22,637 nucleotides of DNA. Source: Saccoglossus kowalevskii. Its lineage: Eukaryota; Hemichordata; Enteropneusta; Harrimaniidae. Both the position numbers and the translations under genes were made by a program. The number at the start of each line of letters is the position of its first letter. Position 1 is the stretch's first letter. The notes below the pieces were generated by a model. The model was not told the DNA's origin, did no database searches, and worked only from the letters and a program-made list of their open reading frames with translations. This document shows, one piece after another, positions 1-10,520 of this stretch. The stretch lies in contig NW_003140829.1 in NCBI RefSeq assembly GCF_000003605.2, forward strand, positions 61,117 to 83,753. Direction: 5' to 3'.

Positions 1-95
<95 letters not shown>

Positions 96-97
96 AT
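1..97. repeat. (TAAA)n microsatellite
   Basis: About 24 uninterrupted copies of the tetranucleotide TAAA open the window, so the repeat may continue to the left of it. There is no interruption or variant unit, which suggests a young or still length-variable tract. It has no coding meaning. Confidence 0.97.
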
Positions 98-680
98 GAT
101 ATTGATTTAGCAATCAATTTACTATGAAACTGAACTATTCTTTTTCTTATTCACTTTGTTTGTTTGTACAGCTTTAGAAGTTTACATTTTTATAGGCGTT
201 AGTTTACCATTCTTACACTTTAGTATAAGGTTTGGTTTATAACTGTAGACGAAGATTTTTTTCCAATAAATATATGCTGGAAGTTATTTAAATATTATCA
301 ATTTACAAGTGTGTTTACATTAGCGTTCATTAACACCCCAACCTTCGATCCACCCCACTCCCACTCAACCCAACCAGGAAAGTTAGCGGAAAATTTGATG
401 TCTTTAGATAAAACGCATTACACTGTCAATGTACAACAGTGCTCAAGGCATATTAGTATTACAAACACATATAATGCTTCCAATATATACACTATAACTC
501 ATGTATATGACGTATATACACGATTATAGGTTAGGGGTCATACCTATAAACATCAAACATGTGAAGTAATACGTACAAACACTGTGAATGTCTTAGTTGC
601 ATCTTATTTGTTAACGGTAAGTTTGTTAAGTGTAGTTTCATAGAAGTGAGCTGGTTCACAGAAAAGTCATTATCGTTAAA
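98..680. other. AT-rich non-coding DNA before the 45-bp array
   Basis: No recognisable gene. Short open frames are interrupted and do not resemble known proteins. One good splice-donor-like string (GGTAAGT, 616-622) lies 59 bases before the minisatellite, but no matching exon is visible to its left. Confidence 0.6.
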
Positions 681-1040
681 ATGTACCGGCATGCACTGCT
701 CTGAAAGCGCCAAACACACTGATCAATGTACCGCCATGCACAGCTCTGAGAGCACCAAACATACTGATCAATGTACCGTCATGCACTGCTCTGAAACTGC
801 CAAACATAATGACCAATGTACCGTCATGCACTGCTCTGAAAGCGCCAAACATACTGATCAATGTACCGTCATGCACTGCTCTGAAAGCGCCAAACATAAT
901 GACCAATGTACCGTCATGCACTGCTCTGAACGCGCCAAACATACTGATCAATGTACCGTCATGCACTGCTCTGAACGCGCCAAACATACTGATCAATGTA
1001 CCGCCATGCACCGTTCTGAGAGCGCCAAACATGCTGATCA
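681..1040. repeat. Minisatellite, eight 45-bp units
   Basis: Eight head-to-tail units of exactly 45 bp start at 681, 726, 771, 816, 861, 906, 951 and 996. Each begins ATGTACCG and nearly all end with TGATCA or its variant TGACCA. The outer units 1, 2 and 8 are the most diverged, as expected where homogenisation is weaker at array edges. Units 3 and 5 carry the AATGACCA end and units 4 and 6 the ACTGATCA end, giving a partial 90-bp dimer pattern. Units 6 and 7 share a CGCGCC variant. Since 45 is a multiple of three, the array reads through on both strands; the plus frame gives a 15-residue repeat starting MHCSESAKHTDQ with two cysteines per unit. I see no signal peptide, flanking exon or in-frame ATG outside the array to argue that it is translated. 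Confidence 0.95.
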
Positions 1041-1369
1041 ATCTGACATAGATTTTGTATATAATATTTTGAAAACTCCATATTGTATAACTTTAGGAGT
1101 AGAATGCTTGTGAGGAATTGTTTTTTCTTACAAAATACAAGTCTATGTGTACAAATTTTTTTGTACTGTATTAATAGTGAATCCATTAAATAATGTGTCT
1201 TTATTATGTCCAGCTATTTTTGTTTTTCAGAAAAAATATTGTCTGAATAAATTAGTGATGTAGATTCTAAACTGTGCGCTAAATGTATCCAAATATTGTT
1301 GATTTCATGTAATAACGCGTCAATACTGAGCTAAAACAAATGACGACAATATTATTTCTGCCGCATATG
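1041..1369. other. AT-rich non-coding spacer
   Basis: No gene or repeat structure recognised between the minisatellite and the GC-richer patch that follows. A frame leaving the minisatellite runs about 70 bases into it and stops. Confidence 0.6.
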
Positions 1370-1625
1370 TTGTTACGCAAACCATACTCGCGACCTGCAC
1401 GAGCGTTGTGATTGGTTGATTCGTAATTTATTTCCCTCGCATTTAGATGTTTTGATTGTTCACCTGATCAAAGGCTCCGCCTTTAGTGACAGTGACGTAT
1501 GTCTATCTAACCGCCACTACGAGGTTGGAATAGTTGGATTCCACGGCGTATATCGGATGCGGAGATAGTCGCATTACATTCACAATCTTTGTGAATCATG
1601 ATTGGCGGTGTATCACGTAGAAGTG
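1370..1625. promoter_or_regulatory. GC-richer patch with promoter-like motifs
   Basis: This 250-bp patch is visibly richer in G, C and CpG than its surroundings. Seen directly: two ATTGG strings (inverted CCAAT boxes) at 1411-1415 and 1601-1605, a CRE-like TGACGTA at 1493-1499, an AAAGGC-TCC-GCCTTT hairpin at 1470-1484 that contains a GC-box-like CCGCC, and an ATTCACAA-TCT-TTGTGAAT inverted repeat at 1578-1596. Such a cluster is compatible with a metazoan promoter or enhancer. No transcribed gene can be recognised on either side, so this remains an inference from motif density and composition. Confidence 0.22.
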
Positions 1626-2820
1626 TACATTGTACTGTATATGGCTGTATATAAATAATAATGCTCCAAACACTTACCGTCGAAACCCTGATAACGCGGT
1701 AAGTTGTTTTTTACCCTTATATCACATCAGTTACCGCAATCAAATTGCTGTCATATTTCGACTACGACATAGTTCTCAATATTATAATCTTTGCTCTCTG
1801 TACAATATGTTTTGTAATTTTGACAAAACGAGACGAGCGGGTGTTATATTTAACGCAGCTTGGTTTGTATTGAGATTGAATGAAGACATTAAAACAAACA
1901 GAGCTATATACTCACCAGTTTGAGCATTATGTGCGCAAGGGTTTGCAATGATATACATTCAGAAGATCTGGTGGAAGATTCACAACAATGTTTCTTTGGG
2001 AATTATAGGGATGTACGTTTTGACATTGTTATATTATAAGCGCATATGTTCAAGAAATGAACACGTATGTTTTTTTAATATATAACGTAGTCACGGTCAC
2101 TATATACTCTGATATGTGAATGAAAGAATATTTTGTTATTCGCTTTTCAATGGGTGGTAATACATCCGACGTGAATGACCAGCACTTGTTTGACACAACG
2201 TTGTAAAATGGAGGCAGTTTTGGGGAAAAACACACGAAAAACAAAACAAAACAGAAAAAAAACACGTCATCTGCCTAATGTATTGTACATAGAATACTAA
2301 ATTCAATCTGATTCTGTGATTCATTCACGTCAACTCTATACTCTTTTCTTCTGAATTGCAATGGCAGTGAAACAATCACATGGTTTTATTTACTTTTTGC
2401 ATGGGAAGCAAGATTTTTCTTTGAATGTCACGAATTGCACACAAGCCACTTGAACACGCATAAATAACATACGCATTTCTAATTTGTGCTTCTATCACGT
2501 ACACAGACGGTGAGCCTTTAAATGTAAGTATTCTACATTGTTCCACTGATAAAAGTACAATGGGTCATCTTGTTAATTACTTATTTTAAAAATTCATTTT
2601 TATTAGGTTATTATAAACTAACCAGAAAATATTATACGTAAATTTGGAATTATACCGTACATTAACTTTCCCGGGGTATATTTGATAACAGGAAAATCCG
2701 CAAACATTTATGAGTTGACTTCATATTCTCATTATTTGTCCAAAGCAGATGCGTATAATCTAATACAATGTAATAAAATTGAAGAATAGGATCCAACTGA
2801 GCACTTTTTCAATATAAATC
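1626..2820. other. AT-rich non-coding DNA
   Basis: No supported gene. The frame at 1630-1923 has a TTG, not an ATG, as its first codon and no recognisable domain. A purine-rich A/G run with short AAAAC repeats lies at about 2225-2265. Nothing else stands out. Confidence 0.55.
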
Positions 2821-2822
2821 AT

Positions 2823-2848
2823 CACGTGACTTGACGTGACGTGACGTG
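2823..2848. promoter_or_regulatory. E-box plus tandem CRE-like TGACG motifs
   Basis: The string CACGTGAC is followed by TTGACGTGACGTGACGTG, so one E-box core (CACGTG) and three overlapping TGACGTG units occur within 26 bases. TGACGT is the core of CREB/ATF and bZIP sites. It may be a short GTGAC tandem expansion with no function; no adjacent gene was found. Confidence 0.2.
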
Positions 2849-3059
2849 TTGTGTTAATGGTTCTAATCACAAATAGTCTATGATTTTCTTGAAAATTTCG
2901 TCTCGCGTATTTATCTAATATGGTTGAGTGTATGTGCATATATAACCGTCACATTGTGAACTTTTCCATCTCATATTATCTCTATCATTTATGAACAAAT
3001 CCGCGTTGAATTTTATAGCGCTGCAAAAATCAACGATTTGAAAGAATTTGGTATTTTCA

Positions 3060-3400
3060 CTACCTTGGTAACGACGGGCAGCAACGTGAAACCACATCCA
3101 AAATGACATGGCAACGACGGACAATTTTATAATGTTGAGCCGTTGCCTAGATGCCATGGCAACAACGGATATTCCTGAATCCGCCGTCGAGGTAACGGCA
3201 ATGTAAACCATAAGGTGAATTCGACAGTTATTGTGCCTGAATCCGCTTCTAAAATGATGACAACGACGAGCAATGAACAATAAATCGTCGCTGAAATGAT
3301 GACAACACTGAGTAATAGCATGCATTCGTCGCCTTGATGATGGAGACGACGGTTAATCAAGTGAATCAGCCGCCGAGGTGGCGACGCTACGGTATCTTCA
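3060..3400. repeat. Degenerate 41-48-bp tandem array
   Basis: Variants of ATGGCAACGACGG recur in one orientation: near 3067 (GGTAACGACGG), 3108 (ATGGCAACGACGG), 3156 (ATGGCAACAACGG), 3254 (ATGATGACAACGACG), 3297 (ATGATGACAACAC) and 3337 (TGATGGAGACGACGG). They are linked by GAATCCGCC or TTCGTCGCC strings. The usual spacing is 41-48 bp, with one unit apparently lost or eroded. The array is an old minisatellite. It explains the overlapping minus-strand frames around 2915-3360, which I do not regard as genes. Confidence 0.7.
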
Positions 3401-4182
3401 CGTTTGTAACCTACATATACTATCGTCTACATTGGACAATACGAGTGGCTTATGTTGTATATGGACTATTCTGAGGTGGCCAGTGTGCGTTGCATAATAT
3501 ACGTCATCAACTCCCAGTATGCTATAGGCTGAAACGTCCAAAATTGGCGTTAGCCATGGTGCAAATTAATTAAATCACGGTCAATTGATGATTTTAGCAA
3601 ATAGTCCACTCGCGTTTGACATAGCCATTACATTGCAATGTTTCCTGATATTACTTCAATACCGCCGCTACGGTATTTATTGGGTTAAGATACCATAATA
3701 TAATTACAATGATAGACGACTACCTAGAGGTCAATAACTGTGTACCAAAGGTTAATTATACTTACACACTATCCATAAAACAAACTAAATGTAATTTGCA
3801 TCTCAATTAACTGTGTAGATCTCTGAAATAGTAAATACTCCGAGTTTGGGTTGGCCCGGAGCATAACGTTAAATCCCTCTATTCGTCCATGTATATTATT
3901 GCAGGAATATATGACCAATTGAATGTTCTTTCTAGTTTTCTGACGTCAATAAATTCGAATGTTAATCAATAACATATTTGCAATTGCTTAAATTCAATCA
4001 TAGTTATTTGTATTTCATTTGATATTATTGCACAAATTTCAGACTGGGCCAAGTGAATATAAAACGTTGAATCGTTATTAGATTTTTCATTGTATGTGTA
4101 TATTGCAGGTTTTATGTCAACATTTAAGTTTTAATACATTACTAAATCTGTGGAATACAGAACTCCAATATTTGTTGTATAC
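3401..4182. other. AT-rich non-coding spacer
   Basis: No gene, RNA or ordered repeat recognised between the two tandem arrays. Confidence 0.6.
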
Positions 4183-5306
4183 TCGCATACACATCCAAAC
4201 ACGCCGCACTAGAGAGATGACATCGCATACATAACCGAACACGCCGCATCTAAAGATAACATCGCATACATAGCTGAACACGCCGCATCTAAAGATAACA
4301 TCGCATACATAACTAAACACGTCGCATCTAAATATAACATCGCATACATAACTAAACACGCCGCATCTAAAGATAACATTGCATACATAGCTGAAGACGC
4401 CGCATCTAAAGATAACATCGCACACATAGCTGAACACGTCACATCTAAAGATAATATCGCATACATAGCCAAACACGCCGCATCTAAAGATAACATCGCA
4501 TACATAACTAAACACGCCGCATCTACAGATAACATCGCATACATAACTAAACACGTCGAATCTAAAGATAACATTGCATACATAAATAAGCTAAACACGC
4601 CGCATCTAAAGATAACATCGCATACATAGCTGAACACGCCGCATCTAAAGATAACATCGCATACATAACCAAACACGCCGCATCTAAAGATAACATCGCA
4701 TACATAGCTGAAGACGCCGCATCTAAAGATAACATCGCATACATAGCTAAACACGCCGCATCTAAAGATAACATCGCATACATAACTAAACACGCCGCAT
4801 CTAAAGATAACATCGCATACATAACTAAACACGCCGCATCTAAAGATAACATCGCATACATAGCTGAACACGCCGCATCTAAAGATAACATCGCATACAT
4901 AGCTGAACACGCCACATCTAAAGATAACATCGCATACATAGCTGAACACGCCGCATCTAAAGATAACATCGCATACATAGCTGAACACGCCACATCTAAA
5001 GATAACATCGCATACATAACTAAACACGCCGCATCTAAAGATAACATCGCATACATAGTTAAACACGCCGCATCTAAAGATAACATCGCATACATAGCTA
5101 AACACGCCGCATCTAAAGATAACATCGCATACATAACTAAACACGCCGCATCTAAAGATAACATCGCATACATAGCTAAACACGCCGCATCTAAAAATAA
5201 CATCGCATACATAGCTGAACACGCCGCATCTAAAAATAACATCGCATACATAGCTGAACACGTCGCATCTAAAGATAGCATCGCATACATATCCGAATAC
5301 GCCATC
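4183..5306. repeat. Minisatellite, 29 units of 39 bp
   Basis: Units containing TCGCATACAT recur every 39 bp. The first is at 4183, the next at 4223 (the first unit is one base longer), then regularly from 4262 to 4574. One 44-bp unit follows, with a 5-bp insertion (AATAA, about 4584-4588), and the phase then runs unbroken from 4618 to 5281. The consensus contains CATCTAAAGATAACATCGCA followed by TACATAGCTGAACACGCCG. Variation is concentrated in the AGCTGA/AACTAA segment and in CGCCG versus CGTCG or CGCCA. Units near 4866, 4905, 4944 and 4983 alternate CGCCG and CGCCA, a sign of dimer duplication. On the minus strand two of the three frames are open with 13-residue repeats (CDVIFRCGVFSYV and MYAMLSLDAACLA), and the 5-bp insertion swaps them. 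No promoter, signal peptide or cleavage motif argues for translation. Confidence 0.96.
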
Positions 5307-6809
5307 ACATGAATAATGCCGTTCTGTCTCTTTATTGATGGTTATCGTTTAAGCCTGTGAAAGGGAAAATATGATAATATTCACAAGGACGATCTCTCAA
5401 TCACACTCCTTCGGAATACTAATTTATTGAATATCCAATAAATGAATGAAGAGGCTAAGGTGTCATGAGGACCAAACGCGACTTGGAGTCGTGCACCATG
5501 TATTGGAATGCACAGTCGAACGCCAATTCCCCAGTTTAGTAATTCAAGATTCACCGCATTTGACAGGGAATATGCCGCCATAGAATTTTGAATGAATGAA
5601 TTTATGCAATATTTATAATACATCAACTATGAACTATTTCTACATGTCTGTTTTGCTTCGTATATAAATGATGTAGCAACATTCATGTCATTTTGTTTTT
5701 GCACAATTCAAGGTTGTCAATTTTCAAGTTTACGGAATCCGATGACAGTTGTAAAACGATCGTCGGTTTGAATCATACACGGAACTGGTGGGCGAACGAG
5801 CGCATACGCTGACAGACAACGGGAAATTGTCGGCGTATAGATATACAAAAAATATACCATATTGTATACATTAATAGTTTTACCGGATTCGTGTGTTCTG
5901 TTGTGTACGTTTCAAAACATCACCAACTTGCTCACGGTAGTGGCAAATATGAACCTGTAAACTCTGAAAGTAGTCCGGTACCATATCACGCATGTGCTGA
6001 TATGGAAGTTATGAAATACATAATACATTGTGACGTCACTGTGGTAATAACATGTCTGCATATATGATAATTACTGAGAAATTGTTAGTTAGCTGTGATT
6101 TTTTTCTCACAATACCCAGAATCACCGCTTGCTAATCCTTAAAGTCCATATATATCGATTTGACCATAAATGTTTGTCGGCATTTTGTTTGACCTAAGTT
6201 TATTTGTTTTATTTTTTTAATTTAATTTGTTAATGTTATATTTAAGATAAAATGCATGTTGTGTAATTTGTGACGTAGACAACAAATATATAGTTAATGA
6301 TGTCAAGAATTGTTGGAATGTCGTCTATAGTGCCACACACAAGCACACACACATACATACAAATGGTGAAATGAATAGAATACACAAGAAGCAAGAATAA
6401 TTCCACGAAATAATTTCATTACGAACTAATCCTAGATTTTCGCTACTCTATACGAATATCAGGTACAATAACTTTTAAAGCATACACGTTATAAATACAC
6501 TTAGTTTACAAAAGATATTGACTGGTTAAACACCATGAACATGTGGAACACCAATTAGCTGACTGTCAAAATGTCTGGTAGAAAATTGATGCGTAGAACA
6601 AAATTGGAAAAATACGACCGTTTACCACAGTAGAATTGAATATTATTCAAAGTAATAGTTAATAATTAATAATTTCTAGTAATAGAAATCTCAAATTATG
6701 GTTTGAAATTGAATGTGAAGGTGGATTGCACAACTTCATTCAACAAATGTCGAATTGTCTGGGATATTCCAAAGCTGCAAGACCAATTTGGCAAACCCTA
6801 CTCTATACA
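5307..6809. other. Non-coding DNA with a short CA-rich tract
   Basis: No supported gene. A CA-rich microsatellite (CACACACAAGCACACACACA, continuing into CATACATAC) occupies 6334-6360. A minus-strand frame at 5626-5381 (81 codons, with an internal MAAYSLSNAVNLELLNWG) sits in a slightly GC-richer stretch, but it has no recognisable domain and a weak start context; I leave it uncalled. Confidence 0.5.
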
Positions 6810-6834
6810 CTTAAGGTAGAGATGCAGGTTCGTG
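6810..6834 (+). repeat. SINE-like B-box fragment, copy 1
   Basis: This 25-base segment matches 22416-22440 at 23 of 25 positions. It contains TGCAGGTTCGTG, which resembles the RNA polymerase III B box (GGTTCGANNCC) of tRNA genes and tRNA-derived SINEs, although the usual A after GGTTCG is T. The flanks share only weak similarity (an AGTAGAATT-like string just downstream of each). It is most simply a worn fragment of a dispersed tRNA-derived SINE. No cloverleaf can be folded, so it is not a tRNA gene. Confidence 0.35.
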
Positions 6835-7034
6835 TCTCCACGAGTAGAATTGCCGAAGATACTCATTCTTGAACAGCCGAGTGAAAACTAGTTCACATTT
6901 CACAATTAGTTACATAGAATTAGATTTATCCTCGATATAGAATTGTTCAATGACAACATACAGTAAGCAGATTTTAAAAGTTTCTAATCGGATATTCCTT
7001 CTTTTAGCTCGTTGTGTTAGTGATGTGACTCACG

Positions 7035-7180
7035 GACGTGGACTGTTTTAGTTTTGCCGTGAATGCAGTAATAATACACGGGTAGAGAGATTGCTTTACC
7101 TTCCGTCGTAAATATAGTTACTGTAGTAGAACACAAGGAGAGGGACTGCTTTACCTTTTGCAATGAATGTGTTTTAATTG
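7035..7180. repeat. Degenerate tandem repeat, three units
   Basis: Three related segments follow each other: GGACTGTTTTAGTTTTGCCG near 7040, GATTGCTTTACCTTCCGTCG near 7090 and GGACTGCTTTACCTTTTGCA near 7143. AGTAATAATACACGG or AGTAGAACACAAGG strings link them. The period is about 50 bp and the units are well diverged. This is an old local duplication with no coding sense. Confidence 0.55.
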
Positions 7181-8263
7181 AATTCATATTTCACAACGAT
7201 ATATCAAGTTTTGTAGATAACAAAGTGACCGTGAAATATATGTAGAACTCATTTGGATAATGATTGGTAAACCTATTAGTATGCTGAATCACGTTTTGGT
7301 TCAGTGTGAATGCGCCTATGAAATCGGAAAGTTTTTAAGCAGATCGCTCTAAATACTATTTTCTGGTTCATCGATTTGAACATTTTATAAATGATATTAT
7401 CTACTTGTGCTATTTAATATGTTTCAGTTAAGTCGTATTGCATTTCCTGACCCTGTTAGATAAATGAAGTGCGGATATTTTGTGTTTGTATGCGTAATCA
7501 CTCAACTTTTATATAAGTGTCTACTTTAGCCGCACATCGATGCCAATATGTGTACTGTTAACCTAGATGAATAGAGTTAGCTGCACAAATTACTATACTA
7601 AGATTGGGAATCAACATTCTGGATTTTTTTAAACATTTTGAAGCGCAGAGTAAGGTAACTTCGTCATTTGTAAATTGTGAATGTTTACTACCAAGGTTAA
7701 ACCTAATAAAAAACTCATTATATATGTAGCTGTTTGAGTGAATTGCCAATTCAATCATGCAACTATTGTTTCGTTCGTATGTAATGTAATGGAATTGTTA
7801 TTTATTGATTTTACATGATGACGAATATAAACTCGTGTTTTTGAAATCTCATATTTCCGCTTGAAGGATCACACGCTACAGCAACACATATAAGATATTG
7901 GCAATAACATGCATTATAATGAAAACAACATTGTCCACATCACGTCTCTCAATAATTGTATTACGTTTTTTTTCGTTTGGTTTATTTTCATCTAATAAAT
8001 ATGATTCGTTATCCGTGACTTGAAATGATCTACGTGTCTGCCAGCCTTGTCAAATTAGACAACCATAATCGCAGCATACGAAGCGCTGGTAAACAAGAAA
8101 TACACTAACTGTATTCCCGATCATAGAGCGTTATTTATTAAAGAAGAAAATTGCCCAGGCACGCCTCAAAATAACGGTATAAAGTTAATATAAAACTATT
8201 AAAAGAGTGTTTTGACAAAATCGTAAACCGCAAAGTGGCATGGAAAGTCAAAACAGTGTACAA

Positions 8264-8265
<2 letters not shown>
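7181..8265. other. AT-rich non-coding DNA
   Basis: No gene recognised. The only frame over 60 codons (minus strand, 7758-7558) has no domain resemblance and overlaps nothing conserved. Confidence 0.6.
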
Positions 8266-8309
<44 letters not shown>

Positions 8310-8310
8310 T
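8266..8310. repeat. (AAT)n microsatellite
   Basis: About fifteen uninterrupted copies of AAT/TAA. The lack of interruptions suggests a length-variable locus. Confidence 0.95.
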
Positions 8311-10381
8311 TATGCTAAAACGAGTGTAAAACAGATGTATAGTTCGACAAAACATCAGGCACCAAGGCTTGGAACAAATGAAATTTGCTACACCAATTCA
8401 ATAAATTTCATATTATATTATATTATAAGGTCAATCATGAGATACCAATAAATAAATGTGCTACTATTATCAATATTATCTGACGCCTCGGATTCTCTGG
8501 TCATTTACATTGGCATTTTCTATATAGACGGTTTGTTGCAATATCTTTAATTCGCCGATTTACAGGCACTATGAAATGAACAAGAAACCTTATTCAACAT
8601 AATAAATGGATGTCAATTGCACTTGACTTTGCTCTATTCGCCAGGAGACAATTGTTTTATATTGTTTTATGTCAATGAGGTGCAACACAATTATATTATA
8701 GAATATTTCCTAACTGCTAAAACTAAAATATCAAAAGAAAATCCACAATTATTTAATGGACAAAATCAGTGCCCGTGTGTAATTGCGAACAGTAAAAACC
8801 TATGCCGCAGTTGAAATTGTATTTTTATATTTTCCAATGAATCCTAATGACGGGTCAATTACGGTAGCGTTGAAATATGCGTCTCGTCTGTTCAGATAAA
8901 TGTTGATTATTTGTTACACATGCACTTGTTTGGGTATTATAAATACTGCATTGGATGTAAAGGTTGTTCTTGTAATTGGACGAAAATCAAAGGTTTGTCT
9001 GTAGCTATTAGACTGAAAACATATCTTTCAGCTGCTTAATAATAACTCATTACCACGATATCGACGCAATAGACATCCGCCGATGTGTGCAAGATACCAT
9101 CGTAAAATTTAATGAACTTAAGTCTTGTTACACATTGATGCCTTGTGTTTGCATTTTATTTTTATATGCCGTGTCGTTTAATTATGTCCGTGGACGCCAC
9201 CATCAGCAAGGGGAATTGTGATAAGATACAACAATATTTCTATAGGCGGACAATTTAATGGGAAATTCTATACCATTTGTCATTGGTCTATTGAATACGG
9301 ATTTACGATGTGGGACCCGAAATTGCACATGCAATAGACCTACTTATATTTTAATTTCAGAAATAATTAAAAATAAAGTAGAATTGGCTAGAAAAATCGA
9401 CATTTTCATGACATGCATATGACTTTTTTTTATACGGTCCCAATACGACAGATCGACTAATTGACATTCTTAATGGACTTTTGGACAGTACGCCACAATG
9501 TTATTATGCTGTCTGGCAATGAATGAATGAACATAAACATATAACATATGGTTTACATATAATAGCCATATATGTTTTACATAATTAATAAAGGACTGTA
9601 AGCAATGTTTCATCTATATAAGAAATGTTTTTACACAGTTATTCATAATTTTTAGATTTAGATAAGACATTGAATAAAACATAATTTATTTAGTGTTGGA
9701 GCCTTCTGCAGATTCTGACGCAAAGATGATGTTTATTTCTAAACTATTTTTTCATTTAACTCGACTCAAACATCTATCAATAACCTTTTAAGTCTAAATC
9801 CACATCTCTATGACAATAACACTGAATAACATAAGTCAATCCATATTACTTATATTACTGAAAATACGATTCGAATCCATTAGCCGTTACTTGATTTGTT
9901 CTTGGTGATTTGTTTTCGGATTTGAAAGACGCGTTCAATTGAGATCATGTAGAATGAATTCAGCGTTATTATGCGTCAGAGATTATTATTCAGCGGAATT
10001 CATTTTTCACCTGCATTCCGCTATTCTGTCACCGACAATTGGCTCAGTTACATTGAAGGTCATTTCACGCCAAATCGACATGATGGTCAAGCAAACGTTG
10101 TGTTTCGACTGGCTACGTGATTTGAATGCAAAATTCCTACTATATCTAAGGCAGTAAGGCATTAACCACAGCTCCAACATTGTTTCTGATAATTTGATTG
10201 ATATCATATTTTCCCAATGATCAACAATTAAATGTAGCACCTCTAATATAAAATTACAGTGTTTAAAATAATCACATAACTATATATCGCTACTATTGCT
10301 TTACTAAACTCCAAACTCAATGCAATGTTGATGTAGTAACAGTGATGTACTGAATGTTATTCTGTGATCGTGGTTAATTTT
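8311..10381. other. AT-rich non-coding DNA
   Basis: No supported gene. Frames at 8617 and 9939 begin with TTG, not ATG, and carry no domain. An inverted pair around two EcoRI-type GAATTC strings (about 9953-9965 and 9992-10003) is visible but short. A stretch of tetranucleotide ATGA/ATGAATGA lies near 9520-9530. Confidence 0.55.
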
Positions 10382-10401
10382 AACTCCCGGGTTTTTAAAG
10401 G

Positions 10402-10520
10402 GCGGTGGTCGTCGCGCAGCGTGTGTTCCACTTTTATGTAAACAAACAATATATTTTACACGCGTTTTTTACGTCGCTATGAGTCCCATATCGAACAGGA
10501 CGCGGCGCGCCGACCACCGC
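10402..10520. repeat. GC-rich inverted repeat with 77-nt loop
   Basis: The left arm 10402-10422 (GCGGTGGTCGTCGCGCAGCG plus T) and the right arm 10500-10520 (reading inward from GCGGTGGTCGGCGCGCCGCG plus T on the complement) pair at 19 of 21 positions. They are separated by a 77-nt AT-rich loop. The arms are dense in CpG and contain an AscI-type GGCGCGCC palindrome, in sharp contrast to the surrounding AT-rich DNA. The upstream flank carries CCCGGG. It could be a foldback element remnant, a structured RNA, or a conserved regulatory island; the sequence alone does not decide. No target-site duplication is obvious. Confidence 0.6.

Noticed and set aside
691-1113. Plus-strand frame through the 45-bp array as a cysteine-rich secreted protein
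   Set aside because: The first ATG in this frame lies inside the array; the part before it opens on a GTG. There is no signal sequence, and the opposite strand is equally open.
2915-3360. Overlapping minus-strand frames of 136 and 77 codons
   Set aside because: They are produced by the degenerate tandem array with few stop codons, and they contain no recognisable domain.
4209-5261. 350-codon minus-strand frame made of CDVIFRCGVFSYV repeats
   Set aside because: It is the 39-bp minisatellite read in frame. With a unit of 13 codons, a stop-free frame is about an even chance, and two of three minus frames are open. There is no signal peptide, no unique N-terminal domain, no dibasic cleavage site, and the 5-bp insertion breaks the frame.
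4183-5306. CRISPR array
   Set aside because: Units are contiguous with no unique spacers between them, and the composition and gene content are those of an animal genome.
5381-5626. 81-codon minus-strand frame as a small gene
   Set aside because: Composition is slightly better than the surroundings, but the start context is weak, there is no recognisable domain, and no splice or promoter support is visible.
6820-6840. tRNA gene from the GGTTCG string
   Set aside because: No acceptor, D or anticodon stems can be formed around it and the invariant A of the T loop is missing.
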